NCBI GenBank assembly: GCA_030066775.1
Contig: JASJAY010000016.1
Location: 1-62,456 of the forward strand
Length of the DNA: 62,456 bases
Reading direction: 5' to 3'
Source of the DNA: Planctomycetota bacterium
GTDB taxonomy: Bacteria > Planctomycetota > PLA2 > JAEUHO01
The position numbers and the translations under genes are program-made. The notes beneath the pieces are model-generated. The model made no database searches. It had not been told where the DNA came from and saw only the letters and a program-made list of their open reading frames with translations. Positions 7,237 to 15,014 of the stretch are shown here, piece by piece; positions within the stretch are counted from its first letter, which is position 1, and each line of letters begins with the position of its first letter.

Positions 7237-8979
7237 ATGGCTGACGCCGTTCCGATGACCGAGCTGCAGGGGATCCCCGTATCGGGGGGATCGCGCATCG
7301 GCCGTGCGCTGCTCTACGAGGAGACGCCGGAGGTCAGCCCGTCCTCGGCCGTGCCGCCCGAGGATCCGGCCGCCGAGGTCGCGCGCCTGCGTCGTGCGGC
7401 GGAGCTGGCCAAGGAAGACCTGACGGCGCTGCGCGAGAGCATGGCGGGCCAGGAGGGCATCGCCGGGATCTTCGGCGCGCACGCCGTCATCCTGGACGAC
7501 TTCATGCCGCGCCTCGAGAGCGCCATCCATGACGGGATGACGGCCGAGCGCGCGGTGGCGACCGTGCTGCACACCTACGCGGCCGAGCTCGCCCGCATGC
7601 GCAACCGGCTCGTGGCCCAGCGCAGCCAGGACATCGTCGACCTCGAGCGCCGCTTGTTGCGCGCGCTCTCCGGGCTCCGACCCAAGGCGCCCGATCCCGG
7701 CAAGGCCGACGGCCCGGTGGTGGTCGTCGCGCACGATCTGACGCCGACGGAAACGGCGCAGCTCGAGGGCCGCAACATCGCCGCCATCGCGCTGGAGCTC
7801 GGCGGTGCCACCAGCCACACCGCCGTGATCGCGAAGTCCCTCAGCATCCCCTGCGTCGTGGGCGTGGCGGGCCTGACCGAGCGGGTGCAGCCGGGCGACA
7901 TGATCTGGGTCGACGGCAGCAAGGGCACGGTCGTCATCGAGCCCGACTCGGCGACGGTCGAGCGCGCTGTCGGCCTCGGCGAGCGCTACGAGCGGCTCGA
8001 GGCCTCGCTCCTGCGCGAGAGCCACCTGCCGGCGGAGACCCTGGACGGACACCACGCCCGGCTGCTGGCCAACGTCGAGTTCCCGCTCGACGTGCGTGCC
8101 GGCATCGACCGGGGCGCGGCCGGCGTGGGGCTCTTCCGCACGGAGTTCCTGTTCACGCCGGATCAAGGGCTGCCGAGCGAGGACGAGCAGGTCAAGACCT
8201 ACCGCGCGACGCTCGAGCTCCTGGGCGGCGGCCAGCTCACGATCCGCACCTTCGACTTCGGGGCCGACAAGGAGACGCCGTTCCCGTCCGACGAGCCGGA
8301 GCCCAACCCGGCGATGGGGGTGCGCTCCCTGCGCTGGTGCTTCGCCCATCCGGACGCGTTCAAGACCCAGCTGCGCGCGATCCTGCGCGTCGCCGCCGAG
8401 GGCGACGTCCGCATCATGCTTCCGATGGTGGCGGGGCTCGAGGACGTCCGCATGGCCCAGGCGGCCATCCGCGCGGCCGCTGCCGAGCTCGCCGCCGAGG
8501 GCGTCGAGCACCGCCCCGACCCCCCGATCGGCGTGATGGTCGAGATCCCGGGGGCGGCGGTGACGGCCGATCTGCTCGTCCGCCACGTCGACTTCCTGAG
8601 CATCGGGACCAACGACCTCATCCAGTACGACCTGGCCGTAGACCGCATGAATCCGCATGTGGCCCGGCTCTTCCAGCCGTCCCACCCCAGCATCCTGCGC
8701 CTCATCGACGGCACGATCCAGGCCGCCGTCGAGGCCGGCAAGCCCGTGACCATGTGCGGGGAGATGGGCGGGCAGTCCGTCTACACCGTGCTGCTCTTCG
8801 GCATGGGCCTGCGCTCGTTCAGCCTCACCCCCGGCTACATCCCGCGCGCGCGCCGCCTCTTGCGCAGCCTGACCCTGCGGGAGGCCCGGTCCCTGGCCAA
8901 CCAGTGCCTGCGGATGGAGACGGCCGAGGAGGTCGAGCGCCTGCTGCTCGATAGCGTCCAGCCCATCGGCGCCGGCTGA
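7237..8979 (+). CDS. ptsI: PTS enzyme I, phosphoenolpyruvate-protein phosphotransferase
   Basis: Enzyme I takes phosphate from PEP and gives it to HPr. The 580 residues match the family length. The N-terminal HPr-binding domain is followed by the phosphohistidine motif GGATSHTAVIAKS (H194). The PEP-binding barrel has GVGLFRTEFLF, SIGTNDLIQYDLAVDR and the catalytic cysteine in MCGEMGG (C507). An alternative start at the methionine 18 bases later (MTELQGIPVS) is possible. The 39-base gap after ptsH has its own -10-like box, so ptsI may also be transcribed separately. Confidence 0.96.
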   Translation: MADAVPMTELQGIPVSGGSRIGRALLYEETPEVSPSSAVPPEDPAAEVARLRRAAELAKEDLTALRESMAGQEGIAGIFGAHAVILDDFMPRLESAIHDGMTAERAVATVLHTYAAELARMRNRLVAQRSQDIVDLERRLLRALSGLRPKAPDPGKADGPVVVVAHDLTPTETAQLEGRNIAAIALELGGATSHTAVIAKSLSIPCVVGVAGLTERVQPGDMIWVDGSKGTVVIEPDSATVERAVGLGERYERLEASLLRESHLPAETLDGHHARLLANVEFPLDVRAGIDRGAAGVGLFRTEFLFTPDQGLPSEDEQVKTYRATLELLGGGQLTIRTFDFGADKETPFPSDEPEPNPAMGVRSLRWCFAHPDAFKTQLRAILRVAAEGDVRIMLPMVAGLEDVRMAQAAIRAAAAELAAEGVEHRPDPPIGVMVEIPGAAVTADLLVRHVDFLSIGTNDLIQYDLAVDRMNPHVARLFQPSHPSILRLIDGTIQAAVEAGKPVTMCGEMGGQSVYTVLLFGMGLRSFSLTPGYIPRARRLLRSLTLREARSLANQCLRMETAEEVERLLLDSVQPIGAG

Positions 8980-8998
8980 TCCGCGCGGCCCGCTGCCG

Positions 8999-9028
8999 CG
9001 GTGCCCTTCGAGCGCCGCAGGGGCACCG
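8999..9028. terminator. Candidate terminator of ptsI
   Basis: An 8-base perfect stem CGGTGCCC/GGGCACCG with a 14-base loop starts 20 bases after the ptsI stop. It has no T-run. The rest of the 241-base gap to pilM is GC-rich and holds a second hairpin CCCCGC/GCGGGG at 9181-9196, about 25 bases before the pilM start. Confidence 0.5.
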
Positions 9029-9220
9029 AACGGCGTGCTGACAGGCGCCCTCGCCCGTGGGGCCGCCCATGGGCCCCCTCGCCGCGCCCCGCCTGGGCCC
9101 GGCCGATGTCCACGAATCGCAACGTCCGGCGGGGTTCGGGCTCAAGGTGGGGGGAGGCCCGCGTCGAAAGGAGTCCGATTCCCCGCTGCCGCGGGGGATG
9201 AGGTTCCAACTGAGGGCAAG

Positions 9221-10246
9221 ATGCTTCGACGGGTCAAAAGCCTGATTGGTCTCGACATTGGCGCGCGGAGCGTCAAGGCGGTCGAGCTCACGTGGAGTGG
9301 CCGGCCGGTGATCACCGGCGTCGGCTACGCCGAGCTACCCAGCCCGGATGCAGTACCGGAGACGGTGTTGCACGTGCTGCGTGAGAACAACTTCCACTCG
9401 AAGCGGGTCGTGACGTCCGTCTCGGGCAAAGCGGTCATCGTGCGCTATCTCACGATGTTCCGTATGTCCGGCGACGACCTTCGCAACGCGATCCGGTTCG
9501 AGGCAGACAAGTACATCCCGTTCGACGTGGACGAGGTCGTGCTGGACTGTCAGCCTTTCGAGGTCGACGGGCTCGGCGACCTGGCGCCGAACGAGATGCG
9601 CGTGCTCCTGGTCGCCTGCAAGCGGGCGATCATCGACGAGCAGCTGCGCATCCTCGGCACGGCCGGGTTGCACCCGGAGATCGTCGACGTCGACGTGTTC
9701 GCCATCGGCAACGCGTTCGACATGGCGGTCGGCCGTCCCGCTGACGGATCGCCGCGCGTGTCGGCGCTGGTCGACATCGGCTCGACGAAGACGTGCGTCA
9801 ACCTGATGCGCGCCGGCTCGTCGCTCTTCACCCGCGAGATCCACTCGGGCGGCGATGCGTTCACGAACGCCATCGCCAACCGCCTCGGTCTCCGTCACGG
9901 TGAGGCCGAGCAGATGAAGCAGTACCCGGGCGAGGAGCTCGATCGGGTCCGCCAGGCCGTGACGCCCGCCGTCGACGACCTGGCCGCCGAGGTGCGCCTC
10001 TCCTTCGAGTACTTCGAGAACCAGTTCGACCTGGGCATCGACGAGGTGCTCCTGTCGGGCGGCGGTGCACGCCTCAACGGCATCGACCAGGACCTCTCCC
10101 GCATCTTCGACCGCCCCACGATGCCGTGGGACCCGACCGGCGACCTCGACATCGCCGACACGGTCGACCTCCAGGTGCTTCAGGATCACGTGAGCGAGCT
10201 CGCGGTGGCCGTCGGCCTCGCCTCGCGCATTCGGAAGAACGGGTAG
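9221..10246 (+). CDS. pilM: Type IV pilus inner-membrane platform protein PilM
   Basis: PilM is an actin-like cytoplasmic ATPase-fold protein that links pilus motor parts to the PilN/PilO membrane complex. The 341-residue product has the actin-like phosphate-1 motif LIGLDIGARSVKAVEL near its start, VDIGSTKTCV (phosphate 2) in the middle and LSGGGARLNGI (adenosine motif) late. The start MLRRVKSLIGLDIG has GAGGG just upstream. It is 4 bases ahead of pilN, whose product begins with the PilM-binding peptide. Confidence 0.94.
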   Translation: MLRRVKSLIGLDIGARSVKAVELTWSGRPVITGVGYAELPSPDAVPETVLHVLRENNFHSKRVVTSVSGKAVIVRYLTMFRMSGDDLRNAIRFEADKYIPFDVDEVVLDCQPFEVDGLGDLAPNEMRVLLVACKRAIIDEQLRILGTAGLHPEIVDVDVFAIGNAFDMAVGRPADGSPRVSALVDIGSTKTCVNLMRAGSSLFTREIHSGGDAFTNAIANRLGLRHGEAEQMKQYPGEELDRVRQAVTPAVDDLAAEVRLSFEYFENQFDLGIDEVLLSGGGARLNGIDQDLSRIFDRPTMPWDPTGDLDIADTVDLQVLQDHVSELAVAVGLASRIRKNG

Positions 10247-10250
10247 GGCC

Positions 10251-10964
10251 ATGATTCAGATCAATCTGCTTCCCCCCGAGTACCGCCCCCGCGCAGGTAC
10301 GCCCGTGGCACGCTTCGCGGCGATCCTCGCCGGCGTCGTGCTGGTGGCGAGCGCGAGCGGCGTGTACGCCTACACGCACTTCATCGAGCTCTCGCGCGTC
10401 AAGGAGCTCAAGGTCGCCCGCGACGAGGAGCTCGCCGCGAAGACCAAGCTCCGCGAGCGTTCGCTCGAGCTGCAGCGCGAGATCAAGATCTACGAGAACC
10501 GCCGCCAGGCGATCCAGACGATCAACAAGTCGCGCACGCTCTGGTCGCGCAAGCTGGACCAGTTCTTCGACATCGTGACGGCGCAGGGCAACCCGGATGC
10601 CTACCTGTGCTGGCTCGAGAGCGTCGAGGTCCCCACCCAGCTCGCAGCGCGCACGCGACGCGGCGCCATGCGCGGCCGGGCCAAGGGCCAGCCGGCCGGC
10701 GAGCTGCGCTTCGACGCGCACCTCGGCATGGACGACAACCGCAAGGCGCTCATGCTCTCCAGCACCTTCCACAAGGCACTCACGGGCGATCCCGAGGTCA
10801 CGGGCCAGCCCACCGAGTTCTTTGCCGACTTCCAGTCGATCACCAACCCGGGCATCGATATCCAGCCGACGCGCGGGAAGATCGAGCTCATTCCGCCGGT
10901 GGTTGGCGACTTCAAGTACCAGCTCAAGCTCCATCCGCTCGACCACAAGTCGAAGGGCAAATAG
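10251..10964 (+). CDS. pilN: Type IV pilus assembly protein PilN
   Basis: The N-terminus carries INLLPPE at residues 4-10, the known peptide by which PilN docks in the PilM groove. One transmembrane helix (about 22-41) and a coiled coil (about 48-95) lead to a periplasmic ferredoxin-like region. At 237 residues it is longer than typical PilN (about 180-200), with an Arg/Gly-rich insert at about 130-145. It sits between pilM and the pilO-pilP fusion. Confidence 0.9.
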   Translation: MIQINLLPPEYRPRAGTPVARFAAILAGVVLVASASGVYAYTHFIELSRVKELKVARDEELAAKTKLRERSLELQREIKIYENRRQAIQTINKSRTLWSRKLDQFFDIVTAQGNPDAYLCWLESVEVPTQLAARTRRGAMRGRAKGQPAGELRFDAHLGMDDNRKALMLSSTFHKALTGDPEVTGQPTEFFADFQSITNPGIDIQPTRGKIELIPPVVGDFKYQLKLHPLDHKSKGK

Positions 10965-10973
10965 GAGACCGCC

Positions 10974-12500
10974 GTGCGCAAGCTCAGTGAAAAGCAGCTG
11001 CTCATCCTGACGATCGCGGTCAGCGTCCTCCTCACGGGTGGACTCGTGGCCCTGATCCTCGGCGACAAGAACGAGATCGAAGGCATCGAGGGCGAAATCT
11101 CCGCCATCGAGCAGCAGATCCAGGTCTGTGACGTCGAGATCGCCAAGACGAAGAACCGCGAGGACAAGGTCCTCGTGTTCCGCGCGGTCGAGAGCCGCGA
11201 GCTCGCGATCCTGCCGACGGCGCAGAAGATCGCGGACTTCCTGCGGAACCTGTCGACGTTCTTCGCCGCGGCGGGCATCGACTTCAGCCAGGCCCCGGAG
11301 AGCAGCCCGAACGAGAGCGAGCTCGCCAAGGGCATCAACGAGACGCGCACGAAGCTCACGCTCGCCGGCGACGCGCCCGCGATCCTGCGCTTCATGAACA
11401 TGGTCGAGAACGACCCGCGCCTCGTCGCCATCAAGGGCTTCACGCTCAGTGCGGGTCAGAAGGACCGCATGGATCCCAACAAGCCGATCCTGCACGACGT
11501 CAACATGACCCTCGCGACGTACTTCTACGATCCCGCCGCCGGCGGCGTGAAGCGCGTCCACATCCCGAATGAGCAGAAGCGCCTGCAGGATCCCAAGATC
11601 CAGGCCGCGATCGACTCGTTCGAGCCCGAGCGCCCGGACACGTACGTGCTGCGCCCCTCGGCCAGCCGTCGCGATCCCTTCGTGGACCCGCGCGTCGAGC
11701 GCCAGACGGAGCCCGACGACATCGTCGCCGAGCGCCTGAAGCGCGAGAGCGGGATCGTCGAGGACCTCGAGTCCCAGCAGCGCGAGATCGCCGAGCTCAT
11801 CGAGCAGGAGAAGGCGCTCATCTCCGCGGGGGACCTCTTCCGCGCCGACCGTCTCGGCCAGGAGATCGACGAGAAGATCAACGAGCTCCGCGCCGAGCTC
11901 GCGAAGGTGATCGAGATGAAGGAAGTCACGGTCGCCTCGCTCACCGCGCGTGTGCAGGAGGTCGTGATCTGGCTGGACTCGATTTCCGGTCGCCGGCCCC
12001 AGCGGGACGTGACCGTCACGCGCAAGGTGGCCGAGAAGCTGCTCGCGGAGCTCGAGGAGCTCTTCAACGGCGGCGACTACACGGAGCTGCAGAACCAGGC
12101 GAACGCCTGGGACGGCTACGTGCGCGGCAAGGAGGTCGATCCGGGCGCCCGCTCCGTGCTGGCTCGCATCAACGCGATGCGTCGCCGGGCGAAGAACCTG
12201 AGCGACTTCGCTGCCCTGCAGCTGATCGTCAAGGCGGTCATCATCTCCGAGGACGATCCGCGCCGGAACGTCGCCCTGATCAGCGGCAGCGCGCATCGCG
12301 CCGGCGACAAGCTCGACGAGAGCGGCGAGCTGGTCGTGGGCCGGATCTCGAAGACGAACGTCGAGTTCAAGTTCCGCGAGGAGCGGATCTCGCTGCCCGT
12401 CGGCCGCGCCGGCATCGCGAGCGTCGGGGAGAAGCGCGCAGGCGCGCCCAGGCCGCTCGCCGGTGGCCGCGCGCCCGCCGTGCCGATCGGCAGCAAGTAG
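10974..12500 (+). CDS. PilO-PilP-like fusion protein
   Basis: The GTG start has AGGAG six bases upstream. The 508 residues read as PilO then PilP. A short cytoplasmic end, one transmembrane helix (9-29), a coiled coil and a PilO-type periplasmic domain reach about residue 215. The PilP-style linker RRDPF follows at 232-236, then a long coiled coil (about 248-330). The last 90 residues (about 415-490: ISGSAHRAGDKL, VGRISKTNVEF) resemble the PilP/GspC homology-region beta fold that binds the secretin. It replaces separate pilO and pilP genes between pilN and the secretin gene. The fusion reading is inferred from order and motifs, not from an alignment. Confidence 0.75.
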   Translation: MRKLSEKQLLILTIAVSVLLTGGLVALILGDKNEIEGIEGEISAIEQQIQVCDVEIAKTKNREDKVLVFRAVESRELAILPTAQKIADFLRNLSTFFAAAGIDFSQAPESSPNESELAKGINETRTKLTLAGDAPAILRFMNMVENDPRLVAIKGFTLSAGQKDRMDPNKPILHDVNMTLATYFYDPAAGGVKRVHIPNEQKRLQDPKIQAAIDSFEPERPDTYVLRPSASRRDPFVDPRVERQTEPDDIVAERLKRESGIVEDLESQQREIAELIEQEKALISAGDLFRADRLGQEIDEKINELRAELAKVIEMKEVTVASLTARVQEVVIWLDSISGRRPQRDVTVTRKVAEKLLAELEELFNGGDYTELQNQANAWDGYVRGKEVDPGARSVLARINAMRRRAKNLSDFAALQLIVKAVIISEDDPRRNVALISGSAHRAGDKLDESGELVVGRISKTNVEFKFREERISLPVGRAGIASVGEKRAGAPRPLAGGRAPAVPIGSK

Positions 12501-13012
12501 GACCGTAGCCACCGCGCCAGAGGCCGCGGGCGGGCCCGGGGAGGGGTCGGCCCGGGGCCGTCCCGGGGCGCGGACGATCCGGTCGAACAGGGGCCCGAGG
12601 CGCCCCTACGCCGCCCTCCGGAGGCGGCAATTCGAAGCCGCACCGGCGCGGTGACCGGCCCCTGGGGAGGAGGGGCACGGCCCGCGCCCTCGGGACACGC
12701 GCCCGCCGGCACCCCTGCCGTCGCAAGCCAATGTCCTGAAACGAGTTGGAGACGCGTGCTCCGCGCGGGGCATCGCCATCGTGTCTCCGTTTCGTCACCG
12801 CCCTGGGTCGGGGGAGACCGGAATTCGGGCCCAGCGTAGGTGCATGTTGTCGAGTGCCCTTGGCCCGGATCGGACCTTGGGCTTTACTTCGGGTGGCGCC
12901 GAGCCGAAACGATGGCCGTAGGAGGCCCGTGTCGGTGCAGGCGCACCGGAGGGAGCGCTTCGTGCCGGGTTCGTGAGGGACCCCGGGGCGAACGCAAAGG
13001 AGGACCAGCCGG
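12501..13012 (+). other. 512-base leader region upstream of the secretin gene
   Basis: No coding sequence is supported here. It holds a GCCGCC/GGCGGC hairpin at 12610-12628, likely the 3' end of the pilM-N-OP unit, and a long GC-rich leader. At 12996-13004 is AAAGGAGGA, an almost perfect anti-16S match spaced 8 bases from the secretin ATG and the strongest ribosome binding site in the window. A cyclic-di-GMP riboswitch was looked for and not recognised. Confidence 0.55.
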
Positions 13013-14950
13013 ATGACCACGCTAGGGAACCGGTTCGTACGTGGCGCAGCCATTTGCGCCGCCTTCGCATTGCTCATGCTCGGTGGCGTTGCCGCCGCCA
13101 ACGACGTCGACCCCGCCGTCTACCAGCAGTACGACGTGGGCGACGGGCGTGTCACGCTCGACGTGCAAGACGCCGCGTTCGGCGACGTCGTGCGGCAGCT
13201 CATCCAGCCGCGCACGCGCGTGAACATCTTCATCTCGCCGGAGGCGCTCAACGAGCGCGTCACGATCCGGGCCGTCGACCTGCACTGGTCGCGCGTGCTC
13301 AGCGAGATGACCCGTCGCATCAGCGGCGTGATGATCAACAAGGATCGAAACCTGATCCAGATCGAGAAGCCGCCGGCGTTCTCGTACTCGTTCGATCAGG
13401 TGGACATCAAGGAGATCATCGACACGATCGTGAAGTTCGCCGAGGCGAGCGTCGTGATCTCGCCGAAGGTCGAGGGCAAGCTCACGATGACGGTCAACGC
13501 GCTTCCGTGGCGCGAGGCGCTGCGCCAGGCCGTCGAGACCGTCGGGCCCTTCACGCTCATCGAGGGCGACTACGGCGTCATCCGCGTCGTCGCCAAGGAA
13601 GAGCTCGAGCCCGACTTCGTCACCTACCGCTTCCGCTACCTGCGTCCGCCCGCGCCCTACAAGGGCGTGATCTCGAACTCGAACGAGGGCGGCTCCGGCG
13701 GCGGTGAGAGCGGTGGCGGCGGCAGCAGCGGCTCGGACATCGTCCAGCACGACGTCTACGTGCCCACGGACGACCCGGCGCAGGCCGAGGAGCAGTTCCC
13801 GCTCATCGCCGCGCTGCGCGAGATCGTCAAGGCCGACAACGGCACCGTCCGCTACAGCCCGACGACCAACACCATCTTCTGCACGGGTCTCACGCCGACC
13901 CTGCAGCGCCTCCTGGACACCGTGCGCCAGCTCGACGTCGAGCCGCCGCAGGTGTTCATCGACATGAGCTTCGTCGTCACGTCGGACTCCGACGCGATCA
14001 ACCTCGGCCTCGAGCCGGGTTCGAGCCAGCTGGGCCTCTCGTTCGGCGGCTCCGACATCACGCACATGCTGCCCTTCGCCTTCGGCGATCCCGGCGGCCT
14101 CGAGGAGGCGATCACGGGCACCGAGTTCAACCCGGTGCCGGCGTCGAGCTTCAGCTACGGCACGCTCACCACGAACCAGTCGCGCGCGCTCTACAACTTC
14201 ATCCAGCGCGACAGCACCTCGCGCATCATCCAGGCGCCCAAGCTCCTGGCGCTGGACGGGCACGAGGCGACGATCTTCATCGGTGAGCAGATCCGCTACG
14301 CCCGCAGCACGGCGACGACGGACCAGAATGGCGGCCTGGTGTTCGGGATCGAGGAAGATCCCAACAGCCCGGTCAACGTCGGTTTCCAACTCCTGGTGAT
14401 CCCTCATGTGATCCCGGGTGAGCAGAAGATCATGCTCCACGTGATCCCGCAGCGCCGCACGCTGACGGGCAACACGAGTGATCTCCCCGGTTTCGATCGC
14501 TTCACGATCGGGACCCAGTCCATCGACCTGCCCCGCGTGCAGTCGAACACGCTTGTTACCCACATGATCCTGGCCGACGGCCAGACCGCCGTGATCGGTG
14601 GTCTGCTCGAGGACCGGGATGTGGAGCTGGTGGACAAGGTGCCGTTCTTCGGCGACCTCCCGCTGGCCGGCTTGCTCTTCCAGGGCAAGGAGCACACCAA
14701 GCTCAAGGAGCATCTGCTCATCACCATTACGCCCCGCATCCTCCGCGGAACGGACGCAACCAACTGCGTGATCAGCAACGAGCTGCTCGGTCGTTCCAAG
14801 GCGGTCTCTGCGGAGTGGCGTGACGTCCAGGGTCGAGGTGTCCGTTGGCCGGGTCAGGGCGAGAGCCTTGGCGGCAAGGCCGCGACACCGCCGCCGCCCG
14901 CGCCTCCGGCCGGGAACGGCGCACCGATCCCGGTTGCCCCGGGTCGCTGA
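13013..14950 (+). CDS. pilQ: Type IV pilus/type II secretion secretin, PilQ-like
   Basis: This is an outer-membrane gated channel. The 645 residues start with a signal peptide (1-28, ending GVAAA). Periplasmic N-domains lie at about 45-115 and 125-200. A flexible Gly/Ser linker is at about 225-242. Another N-domain is at about 260-315. The secretin beta-barrel domain (about 400-590) ends in the signature VPFFGDLPLAGLLF and LLITITPRIL. The tail has a proline-rich segment (PPPPAPPAG). The linker inside the N-domain series is unusual. AMIN domains common in PilQ are absent, so a GspD-like label is also possible. Context with pilM/N/O-P favours PilQ. Confidence 0.9.
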   Translation: MTTLGNRFVRGAAICAAFALLMLGGVAAANDVDPAVYQQYDVGDGRVTLDVQDAAFGDVVRQLIQPRTRVNIFISPEALNERVTIRAVDLHWSRVLSEMTRRISGVMINKDRNLIQIEKPPAFSYSFDQVDIKEIIDTIVKFAEASVVISPKVEGKLTMTVNALPWREALRQAVETVGPFTLIEGDYGVIRVVAKEELEPDFVTYRFRYLRPPAPYKGVISNSNEGGSGGGESGGGGSSGSDIVQHDVYVPTDDPAQAEEQFPLIAALREIVKADNGTVRYSPTTNTIFCTGLTPTLQRLLDTVRQLDVEPPQVFIDMSFVVTSDSDAINLGLEPGSSQLGLSFGGSDITHMLPFAFGDPGGLEEAITGTEFNPVPASSFSYGTLTTNQSRALYNFIQRDSTSRIIQAPKLLALDGHEATIFIGEQIRYARSTATTDQNGGLVFGIEEDPNSPVNVGFQLLVIPHVIPGEQKIMLHVIPQRRTLTGNTSDLPGFDRFTIGTQSIDLPRVQSNTLVTHMILADGQTAVIGGLLEDRDVELVDKVPFFGDLPLAGLLFQGKEHTKLKEHLLITITPRILRGTDATNCVISNELLGRSKAVSAEWRDVQGRGVRWPGQGESLGGKAATPPPPAPPAGNGAPIPVAPGR

Positions 14951-14963
14951 CGAGGTTCCACCA

Positions 14964-15014
14964 GGGGTGAACGGGGCCCACCGCTGAGGCGGGGGCCGGA
15001 ACAGGTTTCACCCC
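14964..15014 (+). promoter_or_regulatory. Hairpin abutting the RNase E/G start codon
   Basis: GGGGTGAA (14964-14971) pairs perfectly with TTCACCCC (15007-15014), which ends on the base before the ATG at 15015. An inner stem (CCGC/GCGG with a flanking CCC/GGG) would extend it. The structure would cover the initiation region, where no Shine-Dalgarno sequence is visible, and could control translation. Confidence 0.5.

Noticed and set aside
8091..8120. A second enzyme I-like motif suggesting a duplicated domain
   Set aside because: The motif is the normal PEP-binding domain of enzyme I; no duplication.
12960..13012. Possible cyclic-di-GMP riboswitch before the secretin gene
   Set aside because: AACGCAAAGG superficially resembles the GEMM motif, but the conserved GNRA-type and pairing elements could not be found. 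The strong Shine-Dalgarno sequence explains the match.
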